A stretch of DNA of 64,000 nucleotides from Colwellia piezophila ATCC BAA-637 (GCF_000378625.1 NZ_KB905163.1:1-64000), one strand, 5' to 3'; shown: positions 46,637 through 57,323, counted from the stretch's first letter. The notes: generated from the sequence alone by a model not told the origin. Numbers and translations: made by a program.

Positions 46637-48847
46637 GTGTCTGAACATTACATTCAAGTTGCTATCCCTGTCCCCATGCGGCAGTTATTTACTTATCAAG
46701 TACCAAAGTCATTGTGCTCTCCTGCAATTAAAGCCGGTGAACGCGTAGTGGTTCCTTTTGGGCCACGAAAAGTTATTGGTATCGTTATTGATGAGCAAGC
46801 AGAGTGTAATTTCGATCCCAGTAAAATTAAAAGCATTGCCGGCCGCCTAAACGATAACTTCAATCTAAGTAAGCCTTTAGTTAATTTCCTTCAGCTCTGC
46901 GCCCATTATTATCATCACCCCGTGGGTGATGTATTTCAACAAGCCCTACCTATACTGCTGCGAAAAATAGAAAATATTACCTTAAGCCCACCAATGGTGT
47001 GGCAGACACAAACAGATGATAAAAACCATAAAGAAATACTGATTAAACTCGAAAAAAAAGCGGCCAAGCAATTTTCTTTATATCAACTCATTAACAGTCA
47101 TCATGGTATTAGCTGGGTAGAGCTTCGCACCTTAGGTTATAGCAAAGCGCAATTAAATGCTCTGCAAAGTAAAGAGTTGATCATTGAACAAGAACAAGTA
47201 GCTAGCCAATTTACCTGGCAAGAAGACACACTAAATCAAGCAGACAAGTTACTACTTTCAAGTGAGCAAGCTATCATTGTTAGTGCTATTAATAGCTCAT
47301 TAGCAAGCTTCACTTGTCACTTAGTTGATGGTGTTACCGGTAGCGGAAAAACAGAAGTATATTTGCAAGCCATGGAGGGGGTACTTGCCAAAAATAAGCA
47401 AGTTTTAGTGATCGTGCCCGAGATAGGTTTAACGCCCCAAACGTTAAACCGCTTCGAGCAGCGTTTTAACGTGCCAATTGCTTTGCACCATTCAGGTCTC
47501 AACGATAAAGAACGTTTAGCGACTTGGTTAAGCGCTCAACAAGGCAGTGCCGCTATTGTGATTGGCACGCGCTCAGCAATATTTACGCCCTTACATCGCC
47601 TTGGTTTAATCATTATCGATGAAGAGCATGACTCGTCCTTAAAACAACAAGATAGTTTTCGTTACCATGGCCGTGATATGGCAATTCTGCGGGCCCGTCA
47701 ATTGAATATCCCCATTGTTTTAGGCACCGCCACGCCAAGCTTTGAAACGTTGCAAAATGCATTATCCGGAAAATATAGCTACCATCAGCTGCTCAAGCGC
47801 GCTGGCAAAAGTAATAAAGCTAAAATCACTCTGATTGATATGAATCAACAGCAAGTAGAATTTGGCCTATCAGGCACGCTTAAAGCTGAAATTAAAAAAA
47901 CCTTAGCGCGTGGTGAACAAGTACTATTATTTTTAAACCGACGAGGTTATGCACCCGCGATAAATTGTCAAGAATGTCATTGGTTAGCCGAGTGTCAGCG
48001 TTGTGATAAGCCTTATACTTTGCACCAAAAACAACAGCTACTGATTTGCCACCACTGTGGTAGTCAAAAGCGTATACCGCCTCAATGCCCTAGTTGTGGT
48101 AGTGTTCGGATTGCACCATTAGGTCAAGGTACTGAGCAATTAGAGTCCCGTTTAGCCGAGCTATTTCCTGACTGCTCTATCGTACGTATTGACCGTGATA
48201 GCACTCGCAAAAAAGGCGAGTTGGCAAAATTACTACAAGAAGTTACCGACAAAAAACATCAACTACTGGTTGGTACCCAAATGCTCGCCAAAGGCCATCA
48301 TTTCCCGGATGTAACCTTAGTTGCGGTACTTGATGTTGATGGTGCTTTATTTAGCTTTGATTTTCGTGCCAGTGAACAAATGGCACAACTACTAATACAG
48401 GTAGCAGGTCGTGCCGGACGAGCAAGTAAACCGGGTAAAGTACTGGTACAAAGTAATTATGTTGACCACCCACTACTGCAAGATTTAGTGCACAATGGCT
48501 ACCATCATTTTGCCCACCAAGCACTGACAGAGCGAAAGCAAGCATTACTGCCACCCTTTACTTTTCAAGCGTTATTACGCGCCGATTCAAATTACCCATC
48601 GTATCCAGAGAAATTTTTACGTGTTCTGACCCAACAGCGCCTGGACGGTTGTGAATTTGCGGGCCCAGTGCCTGCGGCAATGGAGAAAAAAGCCGGTAAG
48701 TTTAGGTACCACTTGATCATTCAAGCAAAGTCTCGGAAAGATTTACATCGTGCAATCTTACAATTACTGATACAAATACCTAACAATGAATGGCTAGGTA
48801 AAGTGCGTTGGAGTTTAGATGTCGACCCCATTGATCTCAATTGGTAA
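46637..48847 (+). CDS. priA: primosomal helicase PriA
   Basis: Restarts stalled replication forks by reloading DnaB. The 736 residues comprise the N-terminal fork-binding domain (MSEHYIQVAIPVPMRQLFTYQ) and helicase lobe 1 with Walker A GVTGSGKTEVYL near 233 and the DEEH box IIDEEHDSS. The zinc-binding cluster is CQECHWLAECQRC...CHHCG...CPSCG, followed by lobe 2 with AGRAGRASKPG. Translation starts at GTG 46637. Followed by ftsN and hslVU, the conserved order (cytR absent). Confidence 0.97.
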   Translation: MSEHYIQVAIPVPMRQLFTYQVPKSLCSPAIKAGERVVVPFGPRKVIGIVIDEQAECNFDPSKIKSIAGRLNDNFNLSKPLVNFLQLCAHYYHHPVGDVFQQALPILLRKIENITLSPPMVWQTQTDDKNHKEILIKLEKKAAKQFSLYQLINSHHGISWVELRTLGYSKAQLNALQSKELIIEQEQVASQFTWQEDTLNQADKLLLSSEQAIIVSAINSSLASFTCHLVDGVTGSGKTEVYLQAMEGVLAKNKQVLVIVPEIGLTPQTLNRFEQRFNVPIALHHSGLNDKERLATWLSAQQGSAAIVIGTRSAIFTPLHRLGLIIIDEEHDSSLKQQDSFRYHGRDMAILRARQLNIPIVLGTATPSFETLQNALSGKYSYHQLLKRAGKSNKAKITLIDMNQQQVEFGLSGTLKAEIKKTLARGEQVLLFLNRRGYAPAINCQECHWLAECQRCDKPYTLHQKQQLLICHHCGSQKRIPPQCPSCGSVRIAPLGQGTEQLESRLAELFPDCSIVRIDRDSTRKKGELAKLLQEVTDKKHQLLVGTQMLAKGHHFPDVTLVAVLDVDGALFSFDFRASEQMAQLLIQVAGRAGRASKPGKVLVQSNYVDHPLLQDLVHNGYHHFAHQALTERKQALLPPFTFQALLRADSNYPSYPEKFLRVLTQQRLDGCEFAGPVPAAMEKKAGKFRYHLIIQAKSRKDLHRAILQLLIQIPNNEWLGKVRWSLDVDPIDLNW

Positions 48848-48980
48848 TAAAAACTGAAATTTATCGCTATTATGAGGAAAAATGATACTTCTTGGTGCGG
48901 AACTTCATTAATCGTGTTTTTTTTCGGTTAGCTCAGTTACACTAGCTAAAATTTTCCCTGTTATCGATCCTCCCCTCTTC

Positions 48981-49556
48981 ATGGCTAATCAAGATTACGT
49001 TACTCGCGCACCGGCAAAAAAGAAAAAAAACTCTCGTCGTGGTAAAAAGCCATCAAAAAACGTCACTACAATCTCGCTAAAAGCTAAGCTAATTAGTGCC
49101 CTTTTAGTGATTTTAATCAGCGCGTTTTCTTATGGTTTATGGTCGTTAAAAACAGATCCAAGCACTAAAACCCCATTAATTTTACCTGTTAAAACAGTGC
49201 AGGATAAAAAAACGAATAACAACACAAAAGAATTACCTAAGCTACCAAAAGAGAAATGGACTTATGTAAAGGATTTAGCAACAAAAGAAATCGAAGTGGG
49301 CCAGTATGAAGTAAAAGAAAAAGGCCCTTATAAAATGCAATGTGCTTCGTTCAAAACAATTGAACGTGCTGACACTTTAAAGGCGCGAATTGCCTTTACC
49401 GGATTAGAAGCACGAGTGATAAAGTCTAAGGGTAAAAATGGTACTTGGTACAAAGTTGTTTTAGGCCCCTACCCCCGTAAACGCCTCGCTGAAAAAGACA
49501 AACATATGCTTAAGCGCAATAATATTAACTATTGCCAAATTATGCTAATGAATTAA
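48981..49556 (+). CDS. ftsN: cell division protein FtsN (SPOR domain)
   Basis: A 191-residue bitopic protein: a Lys/Arg-rich cytoplasmic start (MANQDYVTRAPAKKKKNSRR), one membrane helix (LISALLVILISAFSYGLWSL), a Lys-rich linker and a C-terminal SPOR domain (YKMQCASFKTIERADTLKARI ... WYKVVLGPY) that binds denuded glycan strands at the septum. It is shorter than E. coli FtsN. The assignment rests on architecture and the priA-ftsN-hslV order. Confidence 0.9.
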   Translation: MANQDYVTRAPAKKKKNSRRGKKPSKNVTTISLKAKLISALLVILISAFSYGLWSLKTDPSTKTPLILPVKTVQDKKTNNNTKELPKLPKEKWTYVKDLATKEIEVGQYEVKEKGPYKMQCASFKTIERADTLKARIAFTGLEARVIKSKGKNGTWYKVVLGPYPRKRLAEKDKHMLKRNNINYCQIMLMN

Positions 49557-49633
49557 TTAATAACTTTCCTTGAAAATTCAGCAAAGACCCCAATTATATT
49601 AGCATCAATGAATTGAGTTAAAATGAGGTTAAT

Positions 49634-50152
49634 GTGACTACTATTATTTCAGTAAGACGTAATGGCAAAGTGGCTATTGGTGGTGATGGTCAAGTATCAC
49701 TTGGCAATACCGTAATGAAAGGCAATGCCCTAAAAGTTCGCCGTTTATATAATAACAAAGTACTGGCTGGTTTTGCTGGTGGCACCGCCGATGCATTTAC
49801 TCTGTTTGAGCGTTTTGAGAGCAAACTTGAACAACACCAAGGTCATTTAACCAAAGCGGCAGTAGAGCTTGCTAAAGACTGGCGCAGTGACCGAGCATTA
49901 AGAAAACTTGAAGCATTACTTGCTGTCGCCGATGAAACAGCCTCCTTAATCATTACCGGTAATGGCGATGTTATTCAGCCAGAAAATGACCTCATCGCCA
50001 TTGGTAGTGGCGGTAATTTTGCCCAATCGGCTGCCATAGCACTGTTAGAAAATACTGACTTAAGTGCCAAAGAGATAGTAGAGAAATCATTAACTATTGC
50101 TGGCAATATCTGTGTATTTACCAACCAAGAACATACCATAGACGAACTATAA
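49634..50152 (+). CDS. hslV: ATP-dependent protease subunit HslV
   Basis: Proteasome-like peptidase of the HslUV complex. The 172 residues start at GTG 49634. After removal of Met, the N-terminal Thr ([19 protein letters not shown]) is the catalytic nucleophile. [14 protein letters not shown] and [12 protein letters not shown] are family motifs. It lies directly upstream of hslU. Confidence 0.97.
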   Translation: MTTIISVRRNGKVAIGGDGQVSLGNTVMKGNALKVRRLYNNKVLAGFAGGTADAFTLFERFESKLEQHQGHLTKAAVELAKDWRSDRALRKLEALLAVADETASLIITGNGDVIQPENDLIAIGSGGNFAQSAAIALLENTDLSAKEIVEKSLTIAGNICVFTNQEHTIDEL

Positions 50153-50237
50153 CCCTAGTATTTTCTATAGGGAAGCCTGATTAAAATGTAACCTGAGTAT
50201 GAGTCAAAGACTCCTTAGGCAGCAACGAGGAATAAAC

Positions 50238-51569
50238 ATGTCAAATATGACCCCACGCGAAATTGTCCATGAATTAGATAGCCATATTGTTGGGCAAAGT
50301 GATGCCAAACGTGCTGTTGCCATCGCACTTAGAAACCGCTGGCGTAGAATGCAACTGGATAAAGATTTACGTAACGAAGTTACCCCTAAAAATATTCTAA
50401 TGATAGGCCCTACCGGTGTTGGAAAAACTGAAATAGCGCGCCGTTTAGCAAAGCTTGCCCACGCTCCATTTATCAAGGTAGAAGCGACTAAGTTCACCGA
50501 AGTAGGTTATGTTGGTAAAGAGGTTGAATCTATTATTCGTGACCTTGCCGATATGGCAATAAAGATGGTTAAAGAAAGTGAGATGGAAAGAGTTAAATAT
50601 CTTGCTGAAGAAGCCGCTGAAGAACGTATTTTAGATGTACTTTTACCGCCTGCTCGTGACGGCTTTGGTAATGATGAAACAAGTGAAAACACCAATACTC
50701 GGCAAATTTTCCGTAAGAAATTACGAGAGGGTAAACTAGACGATAAAGAAATTGAACTAGATTTAGCCTCACCACAAGTGGGTGTTGAAATCATGGCTCC
50801 TCCAGGTATGGAAGACATGACCTCACAATTACAAAGCATGTTCCAAAACATGTCGAGTGATAAAACCACCAAACGTAAACTTAAAATTAAAGATGCCTTT
50901 AAAGCTTTACAAGAAGAAGAAGCCGCTAAAATCGTTAATCAAGATGACATAAAGCAAAAAGCTATTGATGCGGTAGAGCAAAATGGTATTGTCTTCATTG
51001 ATGAAATTGACAAAATTTGTAAACGTGCCGAGAATTCTGGCGGCGGCGATGTATCTCGTGAAGGTGTGCAGCGCGACTTATTACCTTTAGTTGAAGGTTG
51101 TACGGTAAGTACTAAGCATGGCATGATCAAAACTGATCATATCTTATTTATCGCCTCGGGTGCCTTTCAAATGTGCAAACCTTCAGACTTGATCCCTGAG
51201 TTGCAAGGTCGTTTGCCTATTCGTGTTGAGTTACAAGCGCTAACGGCTGACGATTTCGTGCGTATTTTAACAGAACCTTTTGCCTCGTTAACAGAGCAAT
51301 ATAGCGCTTTACTCGCTACTGAGGGCCTAGAAGTAACCTTTACTGTTGATGGTATTAAGGCAATTGCCGATGCAGCTTGGCAGGTTAATGAGACCACTGA
51401 AAACATTGGTGCCCGTCGTTTACATACCATGATGGAACGTTTGGTTGAAGATTTATCGTTTAATGCCGACCAACGCAGTGGTGAGTCAATCAGCATAGAT
51501 GAAACTTATGTGAATAAAATATTAAGTGACGTTGTTAAAGACGAAGACTTAAGTCGTTTTATTCTTTAG
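50238..51569 (+). CDS. hslU: HslU ATPase of the HslUV protease
   Basis: AAA+ unfoldase that feeds substrates to HslV. The 443 residues carry Walker A GPTGVGKT at about 57-64, a long inserted I-domain, Walker [22 protein letters not shown] (sensor 2), and the C-terminal SRFIL tail that docks into HslV. The frame opens at 50199, but the ATG at 50238 has GAGG upstream and the family start [10 protein letters not shown]. Confidence 0.98.
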   Translation: MSNMTPREIVHELDSHIVGQSDAKRAVAIALRNRWRRMQLDKDLRNEVTPKNILMIGPTGVGKTEIARRLAKLAHAPFIKVEATKFTEVGYVGKEVESIIRDLADMAIKMVKESEMERVKYLAEEAAEERILDVLLPPARDGFGNDETSENTNTRQIFRKKLREGKLDDKEIELDLASPQVGVEIMAPPGMEDMTSQLQSMFQNMSSDKTTKRKLKIKDAFKALQEEEAAKIVNQDDIKQKAIDAVEQNGIVFIDEIDKICKRAENSGGGDVSREGVQRDLLPLVEGCTVSTKHGMIKTDHILFIASGAFQMCKPSDLIPELQGRLPIRVELQALTADDFVRILTEPFASLTEQYSALLATEGLEVTFTVDGIKAIADAAWQVNETTENIGARRLHTMMERLVEDLSFNADQRSGESISIDETYVNKILSDVVKDEDLSRFIL

Positions 51570-51601
51570 TCTCTGGCTCATTAAAGAAAAATTAGGGGAT
51601 T

Positions 51602-51763
51602 ATACCAATCCCACTAACTATGCGATCATTTCTACTTGCAAAAATTACCAACTACTTCGTTATTTATTTAATAATTAGAACAACTAGTTATTACAGTAAA
51701 TGCCTTGTATTTGGCAGTTTTTTCTACGTATAAAATAGATCACCTAATTAATGGAACTGGTAT
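51602..51763. repeat. 162-bp element with ATACCAAT...TGGTAT ends
   Basis: Starts ATACCAATCCCACTAAC and ends AATTAATGGAACTGGTAT. The last 27 bases match the end of the element at 60282-60439 almost exactly, while the interiors differ. No coding capacity is apparent. It ends eight bases before the start codon of the DUF971 gene, so it forms that gene's leader. Confidence 0.65.
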
Positions 51764-51770
51764 TACTACA

Positions 51771-52148
51771 ATGAAAATTATTAATTTTATTATAGATAAT
51801 AGCCAACACAACCTTACTATTGATTTTTCCGCTAGTAAAGGGGTGACTAATGCTCAACTTAGCTTTGAATATTTACGTATTTGCTCGCCGGAAAACTCAA
51901 CTAAAAAATTAAAGTCGGGTCAAGTTCAAGTCACGAGTCATAAAAAGGATGTTACTTTAATCAGTATTGAAAGTGTTGCTAAACATGGTTATCGCTTAAT
52001 ATTCAGTGATGGCCACAATGCTATTTATAGTGAAGTGTATATCCACACCTTAGCCATTGAATATGAAGCGCGTTGGCAGAGTTATTTAAATGATTTAAAA
52101 GCAACGGGCCATTCGCGTGAAGCGATGATTGAGATTAAACAGTTATAG
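51771..52148 (+). CDS. DUF971 domain protein
   Basis: A 125-residue protein of the DUF971 family, the fold that also forms the N-terminus of gamma-butyrobetaine hydroxylases: LSFEYLRICSPEN, VTLISIESVAKHGYRLIFSDGHNAIYS, then YLNDLKATGHSREAMIE. In gammaproteobacteria it commonly follows hslU. The function is unknown; a link to iron-sulfur carriers has been proposed for relatives. The frame reaches back to a TTG at 51705, but that part is repeat DNA; the ATG at 51771 is preferred. Confidence 0.85.
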   Translation: MKIINFIIDNSQHNLTIDFSASKGVTNAQLSFEYLRICSPENSTKKLKSGQVQVTSHKKDVTLISIESVAKHGYRLIFSDGHNAIYSEVYIHTLAIEYEARWQSYLNDLKATGHSREAMIEIKQL

Positions 52149-52199
52149 TCTACTGCTTACTAAGTTAGTCGGTAATAGATTCGCGGTTTCACTAATTGA

Positions 52200-52235
52200 T
52201 AAAGCCCTGACTTTAAAAGGTCAGGGCTTTTATTT
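52200..52235 (+). terminator. terminator behind the DUF971 gene
   Basis: Stem AAAGCCCTGAC / GTCAGGGCTTT with a short loop and T-rich tail, about 50 bases after the stop codon. Confidence 0.88.
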
Positions 52236-52290
52236 AGGGGGAATAGAATCAATAAAGTCATATCATACGGTAACTTTACCTCGTTACCCT

Positions 52291-52614
52291 ATACCAATTT
52301 GATTAACTTTCTTCCCAACTCAGAGCTGTACTCAATGTTCAATCACAAGGCAAATTTGTTTAGGTCTAGTATTCTAAACCACATAAATTTAACGATGTTA
52401 GTGGTCATTGAGTAAGCTCCCATAGGGCGAATATCTAATAAAAGGAAAGGGTTCATATGCTGCGTTATTGATTTTGACAAGGACGCTACATGGATGTAGC
52501 TTCTTAGAGAATGCAGGAGCTTATTCTCCTGAATAACCATTCTCTTCAATCAATGCCTTGCCTCTAAACCCTTTAACTCTCGCTGAGTGGGAAAGAACTT
52601 AATCAACTTGGTAT
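52291..52614 (-). repeat. 324-bp element with inverted ends, copy 2
   Basis: The same element as at 30677-30942 but in reverse orientation. It begins ATACCAATTTGATTAAC and ends TTAATCAACTTGGTAT. Compared with copy 1 it carries an extra block of about 50-60 bases in its middle, containing small palindromes (GCTACATCCATGTAGC on the minus strand). Its last base is the first base of the chemoreceptor gene's stop triplet as read on the plus strand, so it abuts that gene exactly. Confidence 0.8.
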
Positions 52615-54473
52615 TAGACAGTAAATCGACTCACTTCGGTACTGAGTACTTGCGCTTGTTGGGATAGCTCTTCACTCATTTTCTCATTTTTCTTGGCTGA
52701 TTCACCTGATTGTTCGGTCACATCTCTTATCATCACTACGTGCTGATTAACCTCAGAAGCAACGGTACTTTGTTCTTGAATAGCGGTGGCAATTGCGCTG
52801 TTCATATCCATGATTAACGCTACATCTTGTGTGATTTCATCAAGCATCGCACCTGCAGAGCTCGCCTGCGCAGCACTTTCATCGCCTTGATTACGACATT
52901 GCGCCATTAACAGTACAATTTCTTGAGTACGTTTTTGTAATAAGCCAATGATGGTTTCTATTTCTTGAGTGGAATCTTGAGTTCTGCTAGCGAGGGTTCT
53001 GACTTCATCGGCAACCACAGCAAAACCTCTGCCTTGCTCTCCCGCTCTAGCAGCCTCAATGGCGGCATTCAAAGCGAGTAAATTAGTTTGTTCGGCAATG
53101 CCGCGAATAACATCTAAAACGGAGGCGATGGTAATACTTTCTTTTTCTAATTCTTTAACAACATTTTCGGAATCAAGCAATTTAGCTGATAACTCGCTAA
53201 TTTTATTTATCGTCTGCTCTACTCCTGCCTTACCTTTGTCAGCATTATTATTTGTCAATTCTGCCTTATGTGCAGCTTCTCGAGTATTAGTGGCTATTTC
53301 GTCTATTGTTGCAACCATTTGTGTGACCGCAGTTGCCACAAGGTCAGTTTGTTGCATTTGGGTTTCTACGCCTTCATTGGAGTTATAGATATTCTCCGCC
53401 AAGCTTCCTGTAGCAGTATTGAGGGTATTAACCGAATGATTAACCTCAACGATAAGCGAGCGAAAATTAGTCAGCATATGATTAAAAACTTCCGCCATTT
53501 CAGACAGTTCATCACCCCCGCTCACATCTACCTCAATGGTTAAGTCATTACTTTGAGCAATACCGTTCATGGTAAATTGTAAATTATTAATGCGACCTAG
53601 AATACTTTTACCTATCAACCACGCACTCACTAAGGCCACCAATAGCACAACGGTAAAAAGAGTATATGCTAAGGTGTTAATAAAGCTGACATCGTCTTGT
53701 ACCGCAATCTCACTGGCAATAAATAGTTTTGATAATTCATTATCAACCTGATGAACAACATCACGCATCTCATTCATCACACCCATAGACTCGTTGTAGC
53801 CAAGATCTTTTTGAGCGCTGACTAAGTTTAAGAACGCGCTTTGATAGCCTTCAATAAGATTGCTAACCTCTTGTTTTTTGGCTGATGACAAATTACTATT
53901 TTGAGTACTTGAAAGTAACTTAATAACATTAGCTTTATGTTTATCGACATATTTATCATCGAGTCTGAGCATAAAGTCTTTTTCATTTCGTCTGAGCTGC
54001 AACATTTCACTACGCAGCTGGTAATGATCTTGGCCAATAAGTGTTTCTACATTATGGACCGATGCACGAAGTTTTCCATATAAGCCGGCTTTAGCATCTA
54101 GACCTATTCTCTTTTGCAGAGCAACAACGTTATTAAACTGAGCCTTATATTTAAGTAAAATACTCCCGGTACTCACTAACTCAGGCATGGTTAAACCCAC
54201 TTGGATAAAATCCTCTGTCAACATAACGATTTGTTGTTGAGCTTTCCTCATTTGCAGGTTGAATTTTTCTGCGTATTTTATTTCTTTCCGGGCGACAAAG
54301 TCTTTTTCATCACGCCTCAGCTCGAGTACCGAAGCTTTAATATTACCAATGTTTTTGGCGATAGTGATGTCATGTTGTAAAGACGAGCTTTGATAACTCA
54401 ATAGAACTAACATTAGGATCAAAGCTAACACTAAGATACTGGTGTTAGCGATTAGTTTGTGTTTGATAAGCAT
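52614..54473 (-). CDS. methyl-accepting chemotaxis protein
   Basis: A 619-residue chemoreceptor: N-terminal helix ([21 protein letters not shown]), a periplasmic all-helical sensor of about 240 residues and a second helix ([22 protein letters not shown]). A HAMP domain and the signalling tip [18 protein letters not shown], then [17 protein letters not shown], follow. The sensor contains LRRDEKDF and LRRNEKDF, one per helical bundle, the pattern of HBM (bimodular) sensors. It lacks a C-terminal NWETF-type CheR tether. The ligand is unknown. A repeat element touches its stop codon. Confidence 0.93.
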   Translation of the reverse strand: MLIKHKLIANTSILVLALILMLVLLSYQSSSLQHDITIAKNIGNIKASVLELRRDEKDFVARKEIKYAEKFNLQMRKAQQQIVMLTEDFIQVGLTMPELVSTGSILLKYKAQFNNVVALQKRIGLDAKAGLYGKLRASVHNVETLIGQDHYQLRSEMLQLRRNEKDFMLRLDDKYVDKHKANVIKLLSSTQNSNLSSAKKQEVSNLIEGYQSAFLNLVSAQKDLGYNESMGVMNEMRDVVHQVDNELSKLFIASEIAVQDDVSFINTLAYTLFTVVLLVALVSAWLIGKSILGRINNLQFTMNGIAQSNDLTIEVDVSGGDELSEMAEVFNHMLTNFRSLIVEVNHSVNTLNTATGSLAENIYNSNEGVETQMQQTDLVATAVTQMVATIDEIATNTREAAHKAELTNNNADKGKAGVEQTINKISELSAKLLDSENVVKELEKESITIASVLDVIRGIAEQTNLLALNAAIEAARAGEQGRGFAVVADEVRTLASRTQDSTQEIETIIGLLQKRTQEIVLLMAQCRNQGDESAAQASSAGAMLDEITQDVALIMDMNSAIATAIQEQSTVASEVNQHVVMIRDVTEQSGESAKKNEKMSEELSQQAQVLSTEVSRFTV

Positions 54474-54801
54474 AGAATTAAACCTTAACGTTTAAACAAA
54501 ATATTTTATTAAAATGATGACAAACCGGTGCTTATCCTTAGCTTATGTTCCTTTATTATCCACTTCTCGTTTTGTCATATGACAATAAAATACAAGTGAT
54601 AAATAATACCCTAGCTTTTCCATATATCTAGTATAGTCCTGTATCGGTAAGTACCAGATTTTTTTTAATTTATTTTAATTTAATGGTAAGTTTATTATTT
54701 ATAATAAATTTCCTGGCGAGAAGAATTAACATTTAATACATGTTTTAATCGTTTATCGAGTTTCATCATTGGAAAATTATGGTAATATTTTTAGCACTAT
54801 T
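54474..54801. other. gene-free stretch upstream of the chemoreceptor
   Basis: AT-rich DNA, probably holding the promoter of the minus-strand chemoreceptor gene. No open frame or strong hairpin is seen. Confidence 0.4.
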
Positions 54802-55096
54802 TTATTTTAAGGTAATGAAGCAATCTATCTTCGGCAAATAACTAGTCAGTAAAATAGCCTGAACGGCGCCACAGCCTAAATGATGTAATACATCACGTTG
54901 GTCAACGGTTTCCCTCCGCTATAACGCATTTACCCAAGCCGTGTGAAAGGTTAAACATCGCGTTAATAATAGTAAGATCAAAATCATTACTCGCCACTTC
55001 AATCATAAAAATTGTTTTGCCATCTCTCGCTATAACCTTGTAGTTTAGAGAATAAGCTTCTAAGATTTCATCTAGTTTAATCCCACAGTAATAGTG
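54802..55096 (-). pseudogene. remnant of an EAL-domain protein (C-terminal part, frameshifted)
   Basis: On the minus strand, 55096-54902 reads IKLDEILEAYSLNYKVIARD, later LTIINAMFNLSHGLGKCVIA and EG, then hits a stop. A shift of one base gives ETVDQRDVLHHLGCGAVQAI, then LLTSYLPK, to TAA at 54802-54804. Joined, this follows the end of the EAL fold: the stretch ahead of the conserved AEGVET, then the LGC...Q(G)...LP tail. There is no start codon and the upstream frame is closed. It is a decayed phosphodiesterase gene, not an expressed protein. Confidence 0.65.
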
Positions 55097-55215
55097 TTAT
55101 TTAAATAGCTCAGCCCTTAAATTCAAGTGATAATTATCACCTATATAATGGCTTTTATTTTATAGATAACACGATATACTAACTTCAATATTCCCTTCCA
55201 CTAAAGAGCACGAAT

Positions 55216-55701
55216 ATGCAATATAACACCTCTGAATTATGTGACTTTTATGCCGACTTGATTGATGTTATTGATCCTATCTTTTGTAATTATGGCGGTC
55301 GAAGCTCATTTGCAGGACAGGTTGTTACCGTAAAGTGTTTTGAAAATTTAGGCTTAATTGCCGAGCTAGTCAAGATGAACGGCACGGGGAAGGTGCTAGT
55401 TATTGATGGTGGCGGCTCGACTCGTCGTGCCCTCATTGATGCGAGTATTGCTCAATGTGCGGCGAGCAATGGTTGGGAAGGTATTGTTTGCTATGGTAGT
55501 GTTCGTGATGTAGATGCCTTAGAGGATGTTGATATGGGTATTCAAGCTTTAGTGGCAATTCCTGTTGGCGCAAATGATGAAAGTATAGGTGAAACGGATA
55601 TTGCCATTAACTTTGCCAGTGTTACCATTCTGCCTGATGATCATATATATGCTGATAACACCGGCATTATATTGTCTGCTGAAGCATTAGATATCGAATA
55701 A
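55216..55701 (+). CDS. rraA: ribonuclease E activity regulator RraA
   Basis: Trimeric protein that binds RNase E and dampens RNA decay. The 161 residues are the exact usual length. [20 protein letters not shown], then [15 protein letters not shown] and [17 protein letters not shown] are diagnostic; members of the wider fold can be aldolases, but this matches RraA. The 5' flank is the EAL remnant; the gene converges on the decayed GGDEF/EAL gene, ending eight bases from it. Confidence 0.96.
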   Translation: MQYNTSELCDFYADLIDVIDPIFCNYGGRSSFAGQVVTVKCFENLGLIAELVKMNGTGKVLVIDGGGSTRRALIDASIAQCAASNGWEGIVCYGSVRDVDALEDVDMGIQALVAIPVGANDESIGETDIAINFASVTILPDDHIYADNTGIILSAEALDIE

Positions 55702-55709
55702 TAACAAGG

Positions 55710-57323
55710 CTAGTAAATCGACGGCCTTGTCTCCGGCGGGATAGACTCGGGATGTTGTAAATACCAATTTTCTAACCAAATGCTAACCTCCTCCGGTACC
55801 ATGCCAGAGTGAATAATCTCACCTTGAATCAACTCACCTCCCATAGCAATATAAGCTTTAGATGCTTCATGTCTGTCAATATGAGTACCCACGAGTGGAA
55901 TTTTCATACTACGTGTTAAGGTAACTAACGCATTGGTGATTGCTTTATCAACTCGGTTATTACTATCATCAGTAAGTTGTTGGCAATTAATTTTTAATTG
56001 ATGAATAGCCATTTTTCGCACATAACGTAGTGATTCATAACTACCAGAGAAATTAGCTATTGAGATATTGATATCTAATGATTTAAGTTGGTCTATGATG
56101 CCTTTAACCCGTTGACTGGCATTGAGCATAACTTGTTCGTTGAACTCAATCATCAAATACTTGCCCGCTATGCCATGCTCTTGTAACTGTTGCTCAATAA
56201 AATCAACTAAATCGACTTCAAATAAACTCTCACTGGCTAAACTAACAGAGATTTTCTGGTAAACACCAATGCCCTGTAATTCTTTAAGAGTGGTAAATGC
56301 TTGGATAAACATCTGCCTTGTTAAACAGTAGAGTTCGCCGCTTTGCTCGGCAATCTCGGCAAAGTCAGTGAGTTCTAGGGGCTTAGGCTGGTCATCTTCA
56401 TACCAGTGAGCTTTCAACTGAAAACCAACAATCTTATAGTTATTGGCGTTAACTTGAGGCTGTAAATAGAACAATATTTTTTTATCTTGTATCGCTTGAC
56501 GAACTGATTCCATCCTAGCTAATTGGTTTTGGGTATGCAAAATACTGCTATTATCAAAGTAACTAATCAATTGCTGTGACTTTATACCATAAAGTAATGC
56601 ATCCCCCGCATGCGAAACAAGTTCCTCAACACTGTTGCCATGCTCACCAGATACAGCAATCCCGAAAGCCAGCTCAAAATTTAACGAGAAACTTTTAAAG
56701 CTCATCGCATTAGGGACAGCATCACTTAACTGCTGACATAACTCCTTAAGTAAACTTTGACTATCAAAGCGGCTCTCGGTTAAATTATAAACCACTAAAA
56801 ACTGTAAACTTTGTAGTCGAGCAATACGCACCGGCTCAGGGCTATTACCGAAACTTAATAAGTGGCTATTTCCCTTTATTTTTTGTTGTAGGCAATAGGC
56901 AAGTTGAAGTAAGAGTATATCTGAATTGTGATAACCCAACAAACTATTAACTTGTTGAAAATTAATAGGATTAAATACAACAGCAGCATAACACTGTCCA
57001 GTTCCTGATTTAAAAGCGCATTCGAATTTTTTTAATGCTTGTTGTGCGCTAGGTAAGTTTGTGACCGGATCATGGGTATAACTAAAAAGCTCCTCAACAC
57101 TGATAGATTCACTACCGGTATTACGGTTTTCAGAGCTAAATATTTTCTGAGTCAGTAACCAAGCTAAGGTAATAGCGATAATTATAGCGGTGACATAGCT
57201 TATTATTGCTATTAAACCTACAGGTAATTGCTCGTAATACAGTTGAGCAAAGAGTGCTGAAAGGGCAACTACAGCAATAAAAACTATAAATAAAAAGAAA
57301 TGTTTTTCGTTAAAACGACTCAT
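55710..57323 (-). CDS. membrane protein with degenerate GGDEF and EAL domains
   Basis: A 537-residue protein: two close membrane helices (FFLFIVFIAVVALSALFAQL and VGLIAIISYVTAIIIAITLA), then a GGDEF-type fold (HDPVTNLPSAQQAL) and an EAL-type fold. The GGDEF signature is replaced by LQSLQF (ARLQSLQFLVVYN), EAL by QLK (FQLKAHW) and the metal-binding DDFGTG by ANFSGS. It should neither make nor cut c-di-GMP. A role as a sensor, scaffold or CsrD-like regulator is inferred. It lies 101 bases behind the 57425-57961 gene on the same strand. Confidence 0.85.
   Translation of the reverse strand: MSRFNEKHFFLFIVFIAVVALSALFAQLYYEQLPVGLIAIISYVTAIIIAITLAWLLTQKIFSSENRNTGSESISVEELFSYTHDPVTNLPSAQQALKKFECAFKSGTGQCYAAVVFNPINFQQVNSLLGYHNSDILLLQLAYCLQQKIKGNSHLLSFGNSPEPVRIARLQSLQFLVVYNLTESRFDSQSLLKELCQQLSDAVPNAMSFKSFSLNFELAFGIAVSGEHGNSVEELVSHAGDALLYGIKSQQLISYFDNSSILHTQNQLARMESVRQAIQDKKILFYLQPQVNANNYKIVGFQLKAHWYEDDQPKPLELTDFAEIAEQSGELYCLTRQMFIQAFTTLKELQGIGVYQKISVSLASESLFEVDLVDFIEQQLQEHGIAGKYLMIEFNEQVMLNASQRVKGIIDQLKSLDINISIANFSGSYESLRYVRKMAIHQLKINCQQLTDDSNNRVDKAITNALVTLTRSMKIPLVGTHIDRHEASKAYIAMGGELIQGEIIHSGMVPEEVSIWLENWYLQHPESIPPETRPSIY

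Noticed and set aside
52343-52549. A 68-residue minus-strand frame within the 324-base repeat.
   Set aside because: It is interior repeat sequence, is not kept open in the other copy and resembles no protein.
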